A stretch of 64,000 nucleotides of DNA from Janthinobacterium sp. BJB426 (GTDB taxonomy: Bacteria; Pseudomonadota; Gammaproteobacteria; Burkholderiales; Burkholderiaceae_D): assembly GCF_002735705.1 (NCBI RefSeq), contig NZ_PDZL01000012.1, positions 1-64,000 of the forward strand, given 5' to 3'. The position numbers and the translations under genes are program-made. The notes under the pieces are model-generated. The model was given only the letters and a program-made list of their open reading frames with translations. It had not been told where the DNA came from and made no database searches. How positions within the stretch are numbered: position 1 is the first letter of the stretch; each line of letters starts with the position of its first letter. Shown piece after piece: positions 55,909 to 64,000 of the stretch.

Positions 55909-57140
55909 CTACGCACGCAGAAAAAATCACGGCCTGGATCGACGAGCACTTCGACGAGGAAGTCACCTTTTTACAGCAGGTGGTGCAGCAGCCGACGGAT
56001 ACGCCGCCCGGCAATAACGCGCCCCATGCGGACCTGGTGGCGCAGCTGCTGGAAGCATATGGCTGGCAGGCTGAAAAACACGCGGTCCCTGCCGACCAGG
56101 TCGAGGCCTACGGCATGCAGAGCATCACCAATCTGATCGTGCGCCGGCCTTATGGTGCAGGCGGGCTGACCGTGGCCCTGAATGCGCATGGCGACGTGGT
56201 GCCGCCCGGCGACAACTGGACGTATCCGCCGTATGGCGGCCAGATCGACGGCGGCTATATCTACGGCCGCGCGACGGCCGTGTCGAAGGGCGATTTCGCC
56301 ACCTATGTGTTTGCCGCGCGCGCCCTGGAGGCGCTGGGTATCCCACTCAAAGGCCAGCTGGAACTGCATTTTACGTACGACGAGGAATTCGGCGGCTTGC
56401 TGGGACCGGGCTGGCTGCTGGAACAGCAGCTGACGAAGCCCGATTTCGTCATCGCCGCCGGTTTCAGCTACGGTATCGTCACGGCGCACAACGCCTGCCT
56501 GCAGCTGGAAATCACCGTGCACGGCAAGTCCGGCCACGGCTCCATGCCGGAGACGGGGCACGACGCGCTGCAGGCGGCTAACAAGATCCTCAATGCCATC
56601 TATGGGCAGTTGCCGGAGCTGAAAAAGATCAAATCGAAAGTGGTCGGCATCGACTCGCCCACCATGCTGGTGGGGCGCATCGACGGCGGCACGAATACCA
56701 ATGTGGTGCCGGGCAAGGTCGTCATGAAGATGGATCGCCGCATGATTCCGGAAGAAGATCCGGTGGCGGTGGAAGCGCAGGTGCGCGCGCTGATCGAGGA
56801 CGCCGTGCACGGCGAGCCGGGCATCCGCATCGAGATCCGCCGCCTGCTGCTGTCGCACGCGCTGCGCCCCTTGCCCGGTTCCGAGCAGCTGGTCGGCAGT
56901 CTGCAAAGGAATGCGCAGGCGATTCTGGGCGAGACGATTCCCGCCGTCGGCACGCCCCTGTATGCGGATGCGCGCCTGTATGGCGAGCGGGGCATCCCCG
57001 CCGTGCTGTATGGCGCCGGCCCGCGCACGGTGCCAGAATCGAATGCGAAGAAGGCCGATGAACGCCTGGCATTGGACGACTTGCGCAAGGCCAGCAAGAT
57101 CGTCGCCCTGACCTTGCTGGACTTCCTGGCGGAGAAATAG
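55905..57140 (+). CDS. M20-family metallohydrolase coupled to puuD
   Basis: The 411-residue protein of the M20 / ArgE-DapE group has LNAHGDVVPPGDNW with the first metal ligands, GRATAVSKGDFATY (metal aspartate), YDEEFGGLLGPGW (catalytic glutamate), and HGKSGHGSMPETGHDA in the lid domain. Translation is coupled to puuD by an ATGA overlap, which argues for a step in urate / ureide use, but allantoate amidohydrolase is already provided by the fusion protein. A carbamoyl or acyl-amino compound is plausible. The substrate cannot be assigned. Confidence 0.82.
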   Translation: MTTHAEKITAWIDEHFDEEVTFLQQVVQQPTDTPPGNNAPHADLVAQLLEAYGWQAEKHAVPADQVEAYGMQSITNLIVRRPYGAGGLTVALNAHGDVVPPGDNWTYPPYGGQIDGGYIYGRATAVSKGDFATYVFAARALEALGIPLKGQLELHFTYDEEFGGLLGPGWLLEQQLTKPDFVIAAGFSYGIVTAHNACLQLEITVHGKSGHGSMPETGHDALQAANKILNAIYGQLPELKKIKSKVVGIDSPTMLVGRIDGGTNTNVVPGKVVMKMDRRMIPEEDPVAVEAQVRALIEDAVHGEPGIRIEIRRLLLSHALRPLPGSEQLVGSLQRNAQAILGETIPAVGTPLYADARLYGERGIPAVLYGAGPRTVPESNAKKADERLALDDLRKASKIVALTLLDFLAEK

Positions 57141-57197
57141 GACGGGGCGCTTTGGCTTACAATGGGGCGACCACACCTTATGTGAAGAAGAGCGCCA

Positions 57198-58124
57198 TTG
57201 AATACCCGTTTTCTCGAAGCGTTTGTCTGGGCAGCGCGGCTGGGCAGTTTTCGCACGGCGGCCGACAAGCTGCACATCACGCAGGCGGCCATTTCCAATC
57301 GCATCGCCTCGCTGGAGCAGGATTTCGGCACGCGTTTGTTCGACCGCGACGCGCGTGAAATCCGCCTGACCTTCGCCGGGCGTAACCTGCTCGTGTACGC
57401 CGAGCGCATGCTGGAACTGTGCCGCGACATGTACGCAGCCAATTCCTCGCCCGCGCTGATCACGGGCGAAGTGCGCATCGGGGTCATCGAAACCATCGTG
57501 CATACCTGGCTGATCCCGTTCCTGCAGCGCGTGCAGGAGCGCTATCCGGGCATCGAAATTCAATTGACGTCGGAATCGACGCGCCGCCTGCACGAACAGC
57601 TGCAACAGGGCGAGCTCGATATTGCGCTGCAGACGGACATGCTGACGGGCGACCATATCCGCAGTACGGGCAGCGGCGCCATCGCCATGGGCTGGGCCGG
57701 CAGGGCTGCCGACTGGCCCGACACGGGCAAGCCCTTCACGGTGGCGCAACTGGCGCAGCACCCGATCATCACCATGAACCGGGGCTCGCAGCCGCATTCC
57801 GCCTTGAAGGCGTTGTGCCAGGATGAGGGCGTGCAGTTGGGCCGCGTCCACTGCGTCAGCTCGATCTCCGCCATCGTGCGCCTGGTCAAAGCGGGTTTCG
57901 GCATCGCCGTGCTGCCGCTGGCGCCCCTGCGCGAGGAAATCGAGCAGGGCCACATTGCCCTGATTCCCTGCACCAGCAGCCTTGCGCCGCAGCGCATCGT
58001 CATCAGCTACAGTGAAGACCTCACGACGGAAGCGATCCAGTTGGTGGCCATGCTGGCGTGCGAGGAGGCGGCCAGGTTCACTCTGGGACTGGGTGAGGAA
58101 TATGGCGCCGGTGTTCGGGCGTGA
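57198..58124 (+). CDS. LysR-family transcriptional regulator
   Basis: This 308-residue LTTR begins with TTG (MNTRFLEAFVWAARLGSFRT), with AAGAAG seven bases upstream. The helix-turn-helix reads AADKLHITQAAISNRIASLEQ, and the effector domain runs from about residue 90 (GEVRIGVIETIVHTWLIPFL). It lies between the puuD pair and the DUF4286-MFS-DUF2848-amidase genes, in the same direction. The spacer after it has nested inverted repeats, so it probably controls the downstream module. Confidence 0.9.
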   Translation: MNTRFLEAFVWAARLGSFRTAADKLHITQAAISNRIASLEQDFGTRLFDRDAREIRLTFAGRNLLVYAERMLELCRDMYAANSSPALITGEVRIGVIETIVHTWLIPFLQRVQERYPGIEIQLTSESTRRLHEQLQQGELDIALQTDMLTGDHIRSTGSGAIAMGWAGRAADWPDTGKPFTVAQLAQHPIITMNRGSQPHSALKALCQDEGVQLGRVHCVSSISAIVRLVKAGFGIAVLPLAPLREEIEQGHIALIPCTSSLAPQRIVISYSEDLTTEAIQLVAMLACEEAARFTLGLGEEYGAGVRA

Positions 58125-58140
58125 CAATTAAATTGCTGTT

Positions 58141-58234
58141 ATAAGTTGCTGCCACCTCGGCGATCCACAAGAAAAACTTATCAGTCGCGTTCAGAATAAC
58201 CCGTTTGCCAAGTGATGGCGCGCCACCTATTCTG
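58141..58234. promoter_or_regulatory. Inverted repeats upstream of the orphan module
   Basis: ATAAGTT (58141-58147) pairs with AACTTAT (58175-58181), and CAGAATA (58192-58198) pairs with TATTCTG (58228-58234). Both arm pairs are 27-29 bp apart. The palindrome TGGCGCGCCA lies at 58217-58226 inside the second. This may be the operator region for the preceding LysR protein. Confidence 0.35.
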
Positions 58235-58271
58235 GGTTGGCACACCATCCATAACGCAGAACGGAACCATC

Positions 58272-58943
58272 ATGACGACGTCCCCCACCTTGCCAGGCAT
58301 CCTGTTTGTCTGGACCAGCGCCGACCCCGAACACGAACGCGATTTCAACCGCTGGTACGACCGCGAACACGTGGAAGAGCGCGTGCGCATTCCCGGCTTT
58401 GTCAGCGGTACGCGCTACCAGAGTGTGCGCGGTCCCCGCAAGTACCTGGGCCTGTACCGCACCGATTCGCTGGGCGCCTTCCAGACTACTGACTACTTCA
58501 AGGCTTTCGGCCAGCAGACGCCATGGTCGGTGACGAACTTGCAGCGTATGGTCGATCCGATGCGCCGCGTCTGCGCCATCGAGGCGGAAACGGGCATGGG
58601 CACGGGCGCCTGGCTGGCCGTGCTGCGCCTGGGCGCGCCCGCCATTGGCCAGGATGCGCAAGCCGTGGCAGGCTTGGCGACGCTGGGAACAAAGCTGTTG
58701 CAGATCGACGGCGTCATTGCCACGCGCCTGCTGACACCTGACGCGAAGCTGTCCGGCCCCCTGCCTGCGGAGCAGAAGGAGGGCCGCGTGCTCGATCCGA
58801 TTTTCCTGATCGACGCCTCGTCGGAAAGCGCCGCCGCGGCGGCCGCCGATGCCGCCAGCGCGGCGCTGGGCCTTGATGGCGCCGAGGCAGCCATCCTGCA
58901 ACTGTCCTGGCAACTGCGCGAGGCCGACCTGCACGCGGCCTGA
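58272..58943 (+). CDS. DUF4286-like protein (dimeric alpha-beta barrel)
   Basis: This 223-residue protein starts at MTTSPTLPGILFVWTS, with GGAA a few bases upstream; the frame extends 20 codons further without a ribosome site. The first 100 residues (DPEHERDFNRWYDREHVEERVRIPGF, then SGTRYQSVRGPRKYLGLYRTD) look like a ferredoxin-like dimeric alpha-beta barrel as in DUF4286 or EthD-type proteins. The second half is Ala-rich and seems to repeat the fold weakly. It may be an enzyme acting on a small aromatic or carbonyl compound. Function unknown. Confidence 0.65.
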   Translation: MTTSPTLPGILFVWTSADPEHERDFNRWYDREHVEERVRIPGFVSGTRYQSVRGPRKYLGLYRTDSLGAFQTTDYFKAFGQQTPWSVTNLQRMVDPMRRVCAIEAETGMGTGAWLAVLRLGAPAIGQDAQAVAGLATLGTKLLQIDGVIATRLLTPDAKLSGPLPAEQKEGRVLDPIFLIDASSESAAAAAADAASAALGLDGAEAAILQLSWQLREADLHAA

Positions 58944-58986
58944 CATTGCCGCGCGCATCTTGCCGGCACGGATAACACGAGACACG

Positions 58987-59022
58987 GGCCACGGCGCAGG
59001 GCAAAGCATCCTGCGCCGGGCC
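58987..59022 (+). other. Hairpin in the DUF4286 / MFS spacer
   Basis: GGCGCAGG (58993-59000) and CCTGCGCC (59010-59017) form a perfect 8-bp stem, extended by outer GGCC arms. No T run follows. It is probably an mRNA processing or stability element within the operon. Confidence 0.45.
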
Positions 59023-59051
59023 TGCAATAAAACTGACGAGAGAGGTAGGCA

Positions 59052-60380
59052 ATGAGCACATATACGAACGCTGCGCATCCGGCGGCCCAGGCACCGGGCG
59101 AGAAGGCTACGACGGCCAAGACGGGCCGCCTGGCCACGGCCAGCATGGTCGGAACGACCCTGGAATGGTATGACTTCACCGTCTACAACACCATGGCCGC
59201 ACTGATCTTCAACCACCTGTTCTTTCCCTCGTTCGACCCGCTGACGGGCACCATCCTGGCCTTTTCCACGTATGCCGTCGGCTATATCTCGCGTCCCATC
59301 GGCGGCGTGATCTTCGGTCACCTGGGCGACAAGCTGGGACGTCGCTGGGTGCTGGTGGTGACCCTGATGCTGATGGGCGTGACAACGGGCCTGATGGGCC
59401 TCTTGCCGACTTATGCGACGGCCGGCATCTGGAGCCCCATCCTGCTGGTGGCGTTGCGCTTCGTCCAGGGCATCGCCTTGGGTGGCGAATGGGCGGGCGC
59501 CGTACTGATCTCCGTCGAACACGGCGCGCCGGACAAGCGGGGCCGCAACGCTTCGTGGACGCAGGTGGGACCATCGTTTGGCACCTTGCTGGCGACCGGC
59601 TGCATTGGCCTGATCACCTATCTGCTGCCGCATGAAGCGTTCATGGACTGGGGCTGGCGCATGCCATTCATCGCCAGCCTGCTGCTGGTGGCCTTCGGCA
59701 TGTGGATACGCAGCGGCATCGAGGAAACCCCGCTGTTCAAGGAACTCGACCAGAAGGATGCGAAGGCGGAAGCGCCGATCGGCGACGTGCTGCGCCTCTA
59801 TTGGCGCCGTTTGCTGATCGCCGGCGGCGTGCGCATCGGCTCGGACGTGCTGTATGCGCTGGTGGTGGTGTTCACCCTGACGTACGTGACGACGGTGCTG
59901 CACCTGTCGTCGACCCTGGCACTGACCGCCATCATGATCGGCACGGCCTGCAATGCATTGGCGGTGCCCGTGTTTGGCGCGCTGTCGGACAAGATCGGCC
60001 GCCGTCCCGTGTATGCGCTGGGCGCCATCCTGGGTCTCGTGTGGGCGTTTGCCTTCTTCACCCTGCTCGATACGGCCAGCCCGGCCGCCATCGTCATCGC
60101 TGTCGTCGTGGGCCTGGTCATCCACGCCATCATGTACGGTCCGCAGGCCGCCTTCGTCATCGAGCAGTTCCCTACCAAGGTACGCTATGCGGGGTCTTCG
60201 CTGGCCTACACCCTGGCAGGCGTCATCGGCGGCGGTTTCGCGCCGCTCGTCATCGCCAGCCTGTATCGCTCGTACAACAGCACCATGGCCGTCTCGCTGT
60301 ATGTGGCGGCCGCCTTGCTGATCACCGGCGCCGCCGTTTTTGCGGCACGCGAAACGGGCCGCGGCCCTCTTGAGGAATAA
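59052..60380 (+). CDS. MFS transporter, metabolite:H+ symporter (MHS) family
   Basis: This 442-residue symporter has twelve membrane segments. MHS family signs are the opening segment MVGTTLEWYDFTVYNTMAAL, then FSTYAVGYISRPIGGVIFGHLGDKLGRR and RFVQGIALGGEWAGAVLISVEH, with the second-half GALSDKIGRR. Members carry shikimate, citrate, benzoate-type acids or osmolytes. The gene is followed after four bases by DUF2848 and then an amidase, so the substrate is probably an organic acid or amide broken down by those enzymes. AGAGGTAGG precedes the ATG. Confidence 0.92.
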   Translation: MSTYTNAAHPAAQAPGEKATTAKTGRLATASMVGTTLEWYDFTVYNTMAALIFNHLFFPSFDPLTGTILAFSTYAVGYISRPIGGVIFGHLGDKLGRRWVLVVTLMLMGVTTGLMGLLPTYATAGIWSPILLVALRFVQGIALGGEWAGAVLISVEHGAPDKRGRNASWTQVGPSFGTLLATGCIGLITYLLPHEAFMDWGWRMPFIASLLLVAFGMWIRSGIEETPLFKELDQKDAKAEAPIGDVLRLYWRRLLIAGGVRIGSDVLYALVVVFTLTYVTTVLHLSSTLALTAIMIGTACNALAVPVFGALSDKIGRRPVYALGAILGLVWAFAFFTLLDTASPAAIVIAVVVGLVIHAIMYGPQAAFVIEQFPTKVRYAGSSLAYTLAGVIGGGFAPLVIASLYRSYNSTMAVSLYVAAALLITGAAVFAARETGRGPLEE

Positions 60381-60384
60381 CATC

Positions 60385-61062
60385 ATGACGACATTGAATT
60401 TTCAACTGGCCGGCCACGGCCCCGTCACCTTTGACATCGATCACCTCATCATCGCCGGCTGGACGGGCCGCGACATGGCGATGGTGGAGCACCATATCGC
60501 CGAACTGGAAGCCATCGGCGTGGCGCGTCCGAAAAGCGTGCCGACGTTTTACCGGGTCTCTGCGGCCCTGCTCTCCAGCGACGCCGCCATCGAAGTGCCG
60601 GGCAGCGATTCGTCCGGTGAGGCGGAATTCGTGCTGTTTTCCACGGCATACGGCCTGCTGGTGGGCATCGGCTCCGATCATACGGACCGCAAGGTGGAAA
60701 GCTATGGCGTGACGGTGTCCAAGCAGATGTGCGGCAAGCCCGTAGGCGACACCCTGTGGCGCTATGCCGACGTGGCCGGCCACTGGGACCAGTTGCAGAT
60801 GCGCTCCTGGCGCGAGCGCGCCGGCGTGCCGGCCCTGTACCAGGATGGTCCCGTGACGCGCATGCTGTCGCCGGAAGACCTGATCTTGCGCTACACGGGG
60901 CAGGCGACCCTGCCGGTGGGCAGCGCCATGTTCTGCGGCACGCAGCCCATCATCGGCGAGATGGGCCATGGCGACGCCTTCGAACTGGAGCTGTATGATC
61001 CAGCTTTGCAGCGCCGCCTGCAGCACCGCTATGCCGTGCAAACCCTGCCCGTGGAAGGATAA
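60385..61062 (+). CDS. DUF2848 protein
   Basis: This 225-residue protein of the DUF2848 family starts at MTTLNFQLAGHGPVTFDIDHL. Conserved-looking stretches are LIIAGWTGRDMAMVEHHIAELEAIGV, KSVPTFYRVSAALL, FVLFSTAYGLLVGIGSDHTDRKVESYGV, SKQMCGKPVG and LPVGSAMFCGTQPIIGEMG. The overall pattern recalls the fumarylacetoacetase-like fold, which would suggest a C-C hydrolase or decarboxylase, but no catalytic residue can be named with certainty. It is tightly packed between the transporter and an amidase. Confidence 0.75.
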   Translation: MTTLNFQLAGHGPVTFDIDHLIIAGWTGRDMAMVEHHIAELEAIGVARPKSVPTFYRVSAALLSSDAAIEVPGSDSSGEAEFVLFSTAYGLLVGIGSDHTDRKVESYGVTVSKQMCGKPVGDTLWRYADVAGHWDQLQMRSWRERAGVPALYQDGPVTRMLSPEDLILRYTGQATLPVGSAMFCGTQPIIGEMGHGDAFELELYDPALQRRLQHRYAVQTLPVEG

Positions 61063-61067
61063 ATGCA

Positions 61068-62417
61068 ATGACCAAGACCATCCGTGAACTGGCCGCCGAC
61101 CTGGCCGCCGGCCGCATCACCAGCGTGGAACTGACGCAACGCATGCTGGCACGCGCCGAGGCGCACCAGGCGCAGGGCGGCCATGCCTATGTCAGCCTTG
61201 ATGGAGAGCAGGCGCTGGCCGAGGCCCGTGCCAGTGATGCGGCACGCGCTGCAGGCCTGGTGCCTTCGCCACTGGCTGGCGTGCCCATCTCGATCAAGGA
61301 TCTGTTTGACGTCAGGGGGCAGGTCAGCAGCGCCGCCTCGCTGGCGCTGGCTGACGCCCCGCCCGCCGCTGCCGATGCGCTTGCCGTGGCGCGCCTGCGC
61401 GCGGCCGGCGCCATCCTGCTGGGTCGCACGAACATGAGCGAATTCGCGTTTTCCGGCCTGGGCTTGAATCCCCATTACGGCACGCCGCGCAATCCGCACG
61501 ACCGCGAACGGGTCGCGGGCGGCTCCACCTCGGGCGGCGCTGTGACGGTGGCGTTGGCGATGGCGGCCGGTGCGCTGGGTACGGACACGGGCGGCTCGAT
61601 CCGCATCCCGTCTGCCTTTTGCGGCCTGACGGGTTTCAAGCCGACGGCGGCTTCCGTGTCGCTGGCTGGCACGGTGCCTCTGTCGCGCTCCCTCGATTCG
61701 GCCGGCCCCATCGCGCACAGCGTCGACTGCTGCGCCATTTTGTACGCGGCCTTGTCTGGCCATGACATCGGCGCGCAGGCGCCAGCACTGAAAGGCTTGC
61801 GCTTCGGCTTTACCCTTGACTACGTCGGCACGCATGTGGCGCCGCAAGTACAGCAGGCTTTCGATGCCGCGCTGGACAAGCTGCGGCAAGCCGGGGTTCT
61901 GGTGGAGCAGTTCGACTTTCCCGAATTGCTGGAGCTACCGACGATCAATGGCGGCGGTGGGCTGGTGGCGGCGGAAGCCTGGCACTGGCACAAGGTGTTG
62001 CTGGAAGAGAAGGGCGCGCAGTACGACCAGCGCGTGGCGGCGCGCATCCGCCGTGGCCAGCAGCAGGGCGCGGCTGACTACATCGACTTGCTCGATGCGC
62101 GCGCACGCCTGATCGCCATCGCGAAGCAGCGTCTGGCGCCATTCGACGCCTGGCTGATGCCCAGCGTGGCGATTCTTGCGCCGGAAGTCGCGCCGCTGGA
62201 AGCGGATGACGCCACCTTCTTTGCCACGAATGGCCTGGTGCTGCGCAACGCCAGCGTGATCAACTTCCTCGACGGCTGCGCGCTGTCGCTGCCATGCCAT
62301 GCAGAGGGTGAGCTGCCCGTGGGCCTGGGCATCTGCGGCCTGGCGGGCGCCGACGATCGGGTACTGCAAATCGGCCGCGCCGTGGAGGCGCTGTTGCGGG
62401 GGAGTGAAAAAGAATAG
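61068..62417 (+). CDS. Amidase (amidase-signature family)
   Basis: The 449-residue serine amidase has the Ser-cisSer-Lys triad: lysine in VPISIKDLFDV (near residue 77), the Gly/Ser signature VAGGSTSGGAVTV (near 150) and TDTGGSIRIPSAF with the nucleophile serine (near 172). The size and lack of partner genes exclude GatA. It starts five bases after DUF2848 and ends the module. Likely substrates are small organic amides, allophanate-like compounds or a product of the DUF2848 enzyme; this is inference. Confidence 0.88.
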   Translation: MTKTIRELAADLAAGRITSVELTQRMLARAEAHQAQGGHAYVSLDGEQALAEARASDAARAAGLVPSPLAGVPISIKDLFDVRGQVSSAASLALADAPPAAADALAVARLRAAGAILLGRTNMSEFAFSGLGLNPHYGTPRNPHDRERVAGGSTSGGAVTVALAMAAGALGTDTGGSIRIPSAFCGLTGFKPTAASVSLAGTVPLSRSLDSAGPIAHSVDCCAILYAALSGHDIGAQAPALKGLRFGFTLDYVGTHVAPQVQQAFDAALDKLRQAGVLVEQFDFPELLELPTINGGGGLVAAEAWHWHKVLLEEKGAQYDQRVAARIRRGQQQGAADYIDLLDARARLIAIAKQRLAPFDAWLMPSVAILAPEVAPLEADDATFFATNGLVLRNASVINFLDGCALSLPCHAEGELPVGLGICGLAGADDRVLQIGRAVEALLRGSEKE

Positions 62418-62506
62418 TGCCGTAGTGCAGGAAAATGCCAACTCTGTCATGATGGCTGGCATTAACATGGGAAAGTCGCGCTTCGGGCGCCGGCAAACTT
62501 CATACT

Positions 62507-63838
62507 GTGCACCGATACGACCTGATTAGCTGTCATGACTGCGGCGTGCTGTACCGCAAACGTCCGCTGCGTCCCCGCGAAAAGGCGCGCTGCATCCGTT
62601 GCCGCTCGGTGCTATACCGAGGCGCCCACGCGCGGGGCGCATCGGCGGAATTGAGCAAGGTGGTGGCGCTGACCCTGGGCGCCGCCTTTGTCTTCCTGAT
62701 CGCCCAGTTTTTCCCCATCGTCGAACTCGACGTCAACGGCCTCACTTCCAGCGCCACCTTGCTCGGTTCCATCCGCGTGCTGTGGTCCGAGCAGATGCAC
62801 ATCGTCGCGACGATGGTCTTCCTGTTTACCATCCTCTTTCCAGCCATCGAACTCGGTTCCCTGCTGTATGTGGCTCTGGGCCTGCGCGGCGGCGTCAAGG
62901 TGCCGGGCTTTAACCGCGTGCTGCGCGCCGTGCAGACGGCGCGCGAGTGGGGCATGACGGAGGTGCTGATGATCGGCATCCTGATCACCGTCGTCAAGAT
63001 GACCAGCCTGGCCACGGTGCTGCCGCAACCGGGCTTGTTCGCGTTTGGCGCGCTGACCCTGATGCTGGCCATCGTCGTCTCGTTCGACCCCAAGGCCCTG
63101 TGGAACCTGGGCGACGACCTGACCCGCCAGGCGCTGCCCGGCATCCGCTACAAGGCCTTCGCACCGGGCGAGAAAGTGTTGCCCTGCCATGCCTGCGGGC
63201 TGGTGGCACCGCCCCGGAGCAAGGGCAAGCACCTGGCGTGCGTGCGCTGCGGCACGGCCCTGCACGTGCGCAAACCGGACAGCATCAACCGCACCTGGGC
63301 CCTGCTGATCGCCGCCATGATCCTCTACATTCCCGCCAACCTGCTGCCTGTGATGGTGACGCAATCGCTGTTCGGCGCGCAGGACGATACCATCATGAGC
63401 GGCGTGGTGCTGTTCTGGACCAGCGGCTCGAAGGGCCTGGCCATCATCATTTTCATCGCCAGCGTGGTCGTGCCGATGTTGAAACTGGGCGTGCTGGCGC
63501 TGCTGGCGTTTACGGCGCAGCGGCGCTCGCGCTGGCGGCCGCGCCAGCGCACCATCTTGTACCGCATGGTCGAATTCATCGGCCGCTGGTCCATGCTCGA
63601 CATCTTTGTCGTCACCCTGACGGTGGCGCTGGTGCGCTTCAAGTCGCTGGCCGTGATCACGGCCGGACCCGGCGCGCTGGCCTTTGGCGCCGTGGTGGTG
63701 CTGACCATGCTGGCGGCGATGCAGTTCGACCCGCGCCTGATCTGGGACCCCGTCGACGACAAGGCGGCCGAGGATGAAAAACGCAGCAGTGCAGCAAATA
63801 CCGGAAACAATACAGTGATTGGAGAACAGCATGGCTGA
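62507..63838 (+). CDS. pqiA: Paraquat-inducible protein A
   Basis: PqiA is the inner-membrane partner of PqiB in a lipid-transport / envelope-stress system. The 443 residues contain two tandem PqiA units, each with a cysteine zinc ribbon (SCHDCGVLYRK and CIRC; later PCHACGLVAPP and CVRCG) followed by about four membrane segments. The start is read as GTG without a clear ribosome site. pqiB overlaps its end by eight bases. The gene is unrelated to the catabolic genes and marks the right border of the island. Confidence 0.93.
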   Translation: MHRYDLISCHDCGVLYRKRPLRPREKARCIRCRSVLYRGAHARGASAELSKVVALTLGAAFVFLIAQFFPIVELDVNGLTSSATLLGSIRVLWSEQMHIVATMVFLFTILFPAIELGSLLYVALGLRGGVKVPGFNRVLRAVQTAREWGMTEVLMIGILITVVKMTSLATVLPQPGLFAFGALTLMLAIVVSFDPKALWNLGDDLTRQALPGIRYKAFAPGEKVLPCHACGLVAPPRSKGKHLACVRCGTALHVRKPDSINRTWALLIAAMILYIPANLLPVMVTQSLFGAQDDTIMSGVVLFWTSGSKGLAIIIFIASVVVPMLKLGVLALLAFTAQRRSRWRPRQRTILYRMVEFIGRWSMLDIFVVTLTVALVRFKSLAVITAGPGALAFGAVVVLTMLAAMQFDPRLIWDPVDDKAAEDEKRSSAANTGNNTVIGEQHG

Positions 63839-64000
63839 CAAAGAAACGGGCGACCTTGCCGAAACCGGCGCGCGGCCTCTGCCCGAACCCGATGTGGACC
63901 CGGCCAGCCGCTGGCTGCCGTCGCTGGTATGGCTCATTCCGCTGCTGGCCGCGCTGATCGGCGCCGGCCTGGCCGCCAAGTCCATCCTCGACCAGGGACC
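63831..64000 (+). CDS. pqiB: Paraquat-inducible protein B, N-terminal part (runs off window)
   Basis: The ATG overlaps the end of pqiA and has GGAG upstream. The visible 56 residues contain a charged start and one membrane segment (LPSLVWLIPLLAALIGAGLA), as in PqiB / MCE proteins, which are anchored in the inner membrane and span the periplasm with MCE rings. The rest lies outside the window. Confidence 0.85.
   Translation, partial: MADKETGDLAETGARPLPEPDVDPASRWLPSLVWLIPLLAALIGAGLAAKSILDQG

Noticed and set aside
58217-58226. TGGCGCGCCA palindrome as an independent regulatory site
   Set aside because: In high-GC DNA a 10-bp GC palindrome is not rare; only its place inside the wider repeats is reported.

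Overview
The window looks like a chromosome segment of a betaproteobacterium of the Oxalobacteraceae (Janthinobacterium / Duganella / Massilia type). The grounds are high GC content, an opening 5S rRNA 3' end of Burkholderiales type, and the family make-up of the proteins. The genus is inferred; only the rRNA tail and the gene families are seen. No prophage, insertion sequence, integrase, tRNA or CRISPR array was recognised.

Most of the window is devoted to breaking down nucleic acids. (1) 0.2-9.5 kb: purine ring catabolism, with uraH diverging from puuE-xdhA-xdhB-xdhC-guaD and an exported adenosine deaminase. (2) 9.5-17.9 kb: a large Oar-like TonB-dependent receptor with a long leader, then a 5'-nucleotidase lipoprotein, an exported phospholipase-D-fold protein and an S1/P1 nuclease. 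(3) 17.9-19.7 kb: a DeoR regulator diverging from a NudK-like Nudix protein fused to a DUF4406-like domain. (4) 19.7-27.9 kb, minus strand: psuK-psuG-lysR, then a BMP-type nucleoside ABC transporter. (5) 28.2-36.9 kb: nucleoside salvage (purine nucleoside phosphorylase, deoB, deoC, a two-domain aldehyde dehydrogenase, deoA, cdd and an unusual two-domain deaminase). (6) 36.9-39.6 kb: unrelated envelope and housekeeping genes. (7) 39.7-51.8 kb: reductive pyrimidine catabolism under RutR-like and MocR-like regulators (beta-alanine transaminase, semialdehyde dehydrogenase, preT-preA, NCS1 permease, dihydropyrimidinase, ureidopropionase). (8) 51.8-57.1 kb: the remaining urate steps (a uraD-allantoate amidohydrolase fusion, a LysR regulator, membrane urate hydroxylase puuD, an M20 hydrolase). 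(9) 57.2-62.4 kb: an orphan catabolic module (LysR, a DUF4286-like protein, an MHS transporter, DUF2848, an amidase). (10) The window ends in pqiA and the start of pqiB.

Together these genes would take extracellular nucleic acid or nucleosides from polymer to central metabolites. Exported enzymes cut and dephosphorylate; receptor and ABC system import; phosphorolysis and the deo route consume the sugar; the bases go to allantoate and to malonate semialdehyde / acetyl-CoA. These assignments rest on protein families, not experiment.

The most striking observation is regulatory. Three separate transcription units (TonB receptor, BMP-ABC transporter, nucleoside salvage operon) carry the same promoter module: a perfect ATTTATA-N9-TATAAAT dyad, exactly 18 bp, a TTGTCA-like -35, 17-18 bp, then CATAGT. 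The dyad would lie near -65, the usual place of a LysR-type recognition site, and a lysR gene lies next to one copy. This ties the TonB receptor to nucleoside use, a role not usually given to Oar-like receptors. Other candidate control sites include tandem repeats over the psuK promoter, a RutR-like palindrome before the beta-alanine transaminase, and a multi-dyad region between uraH and puuE.
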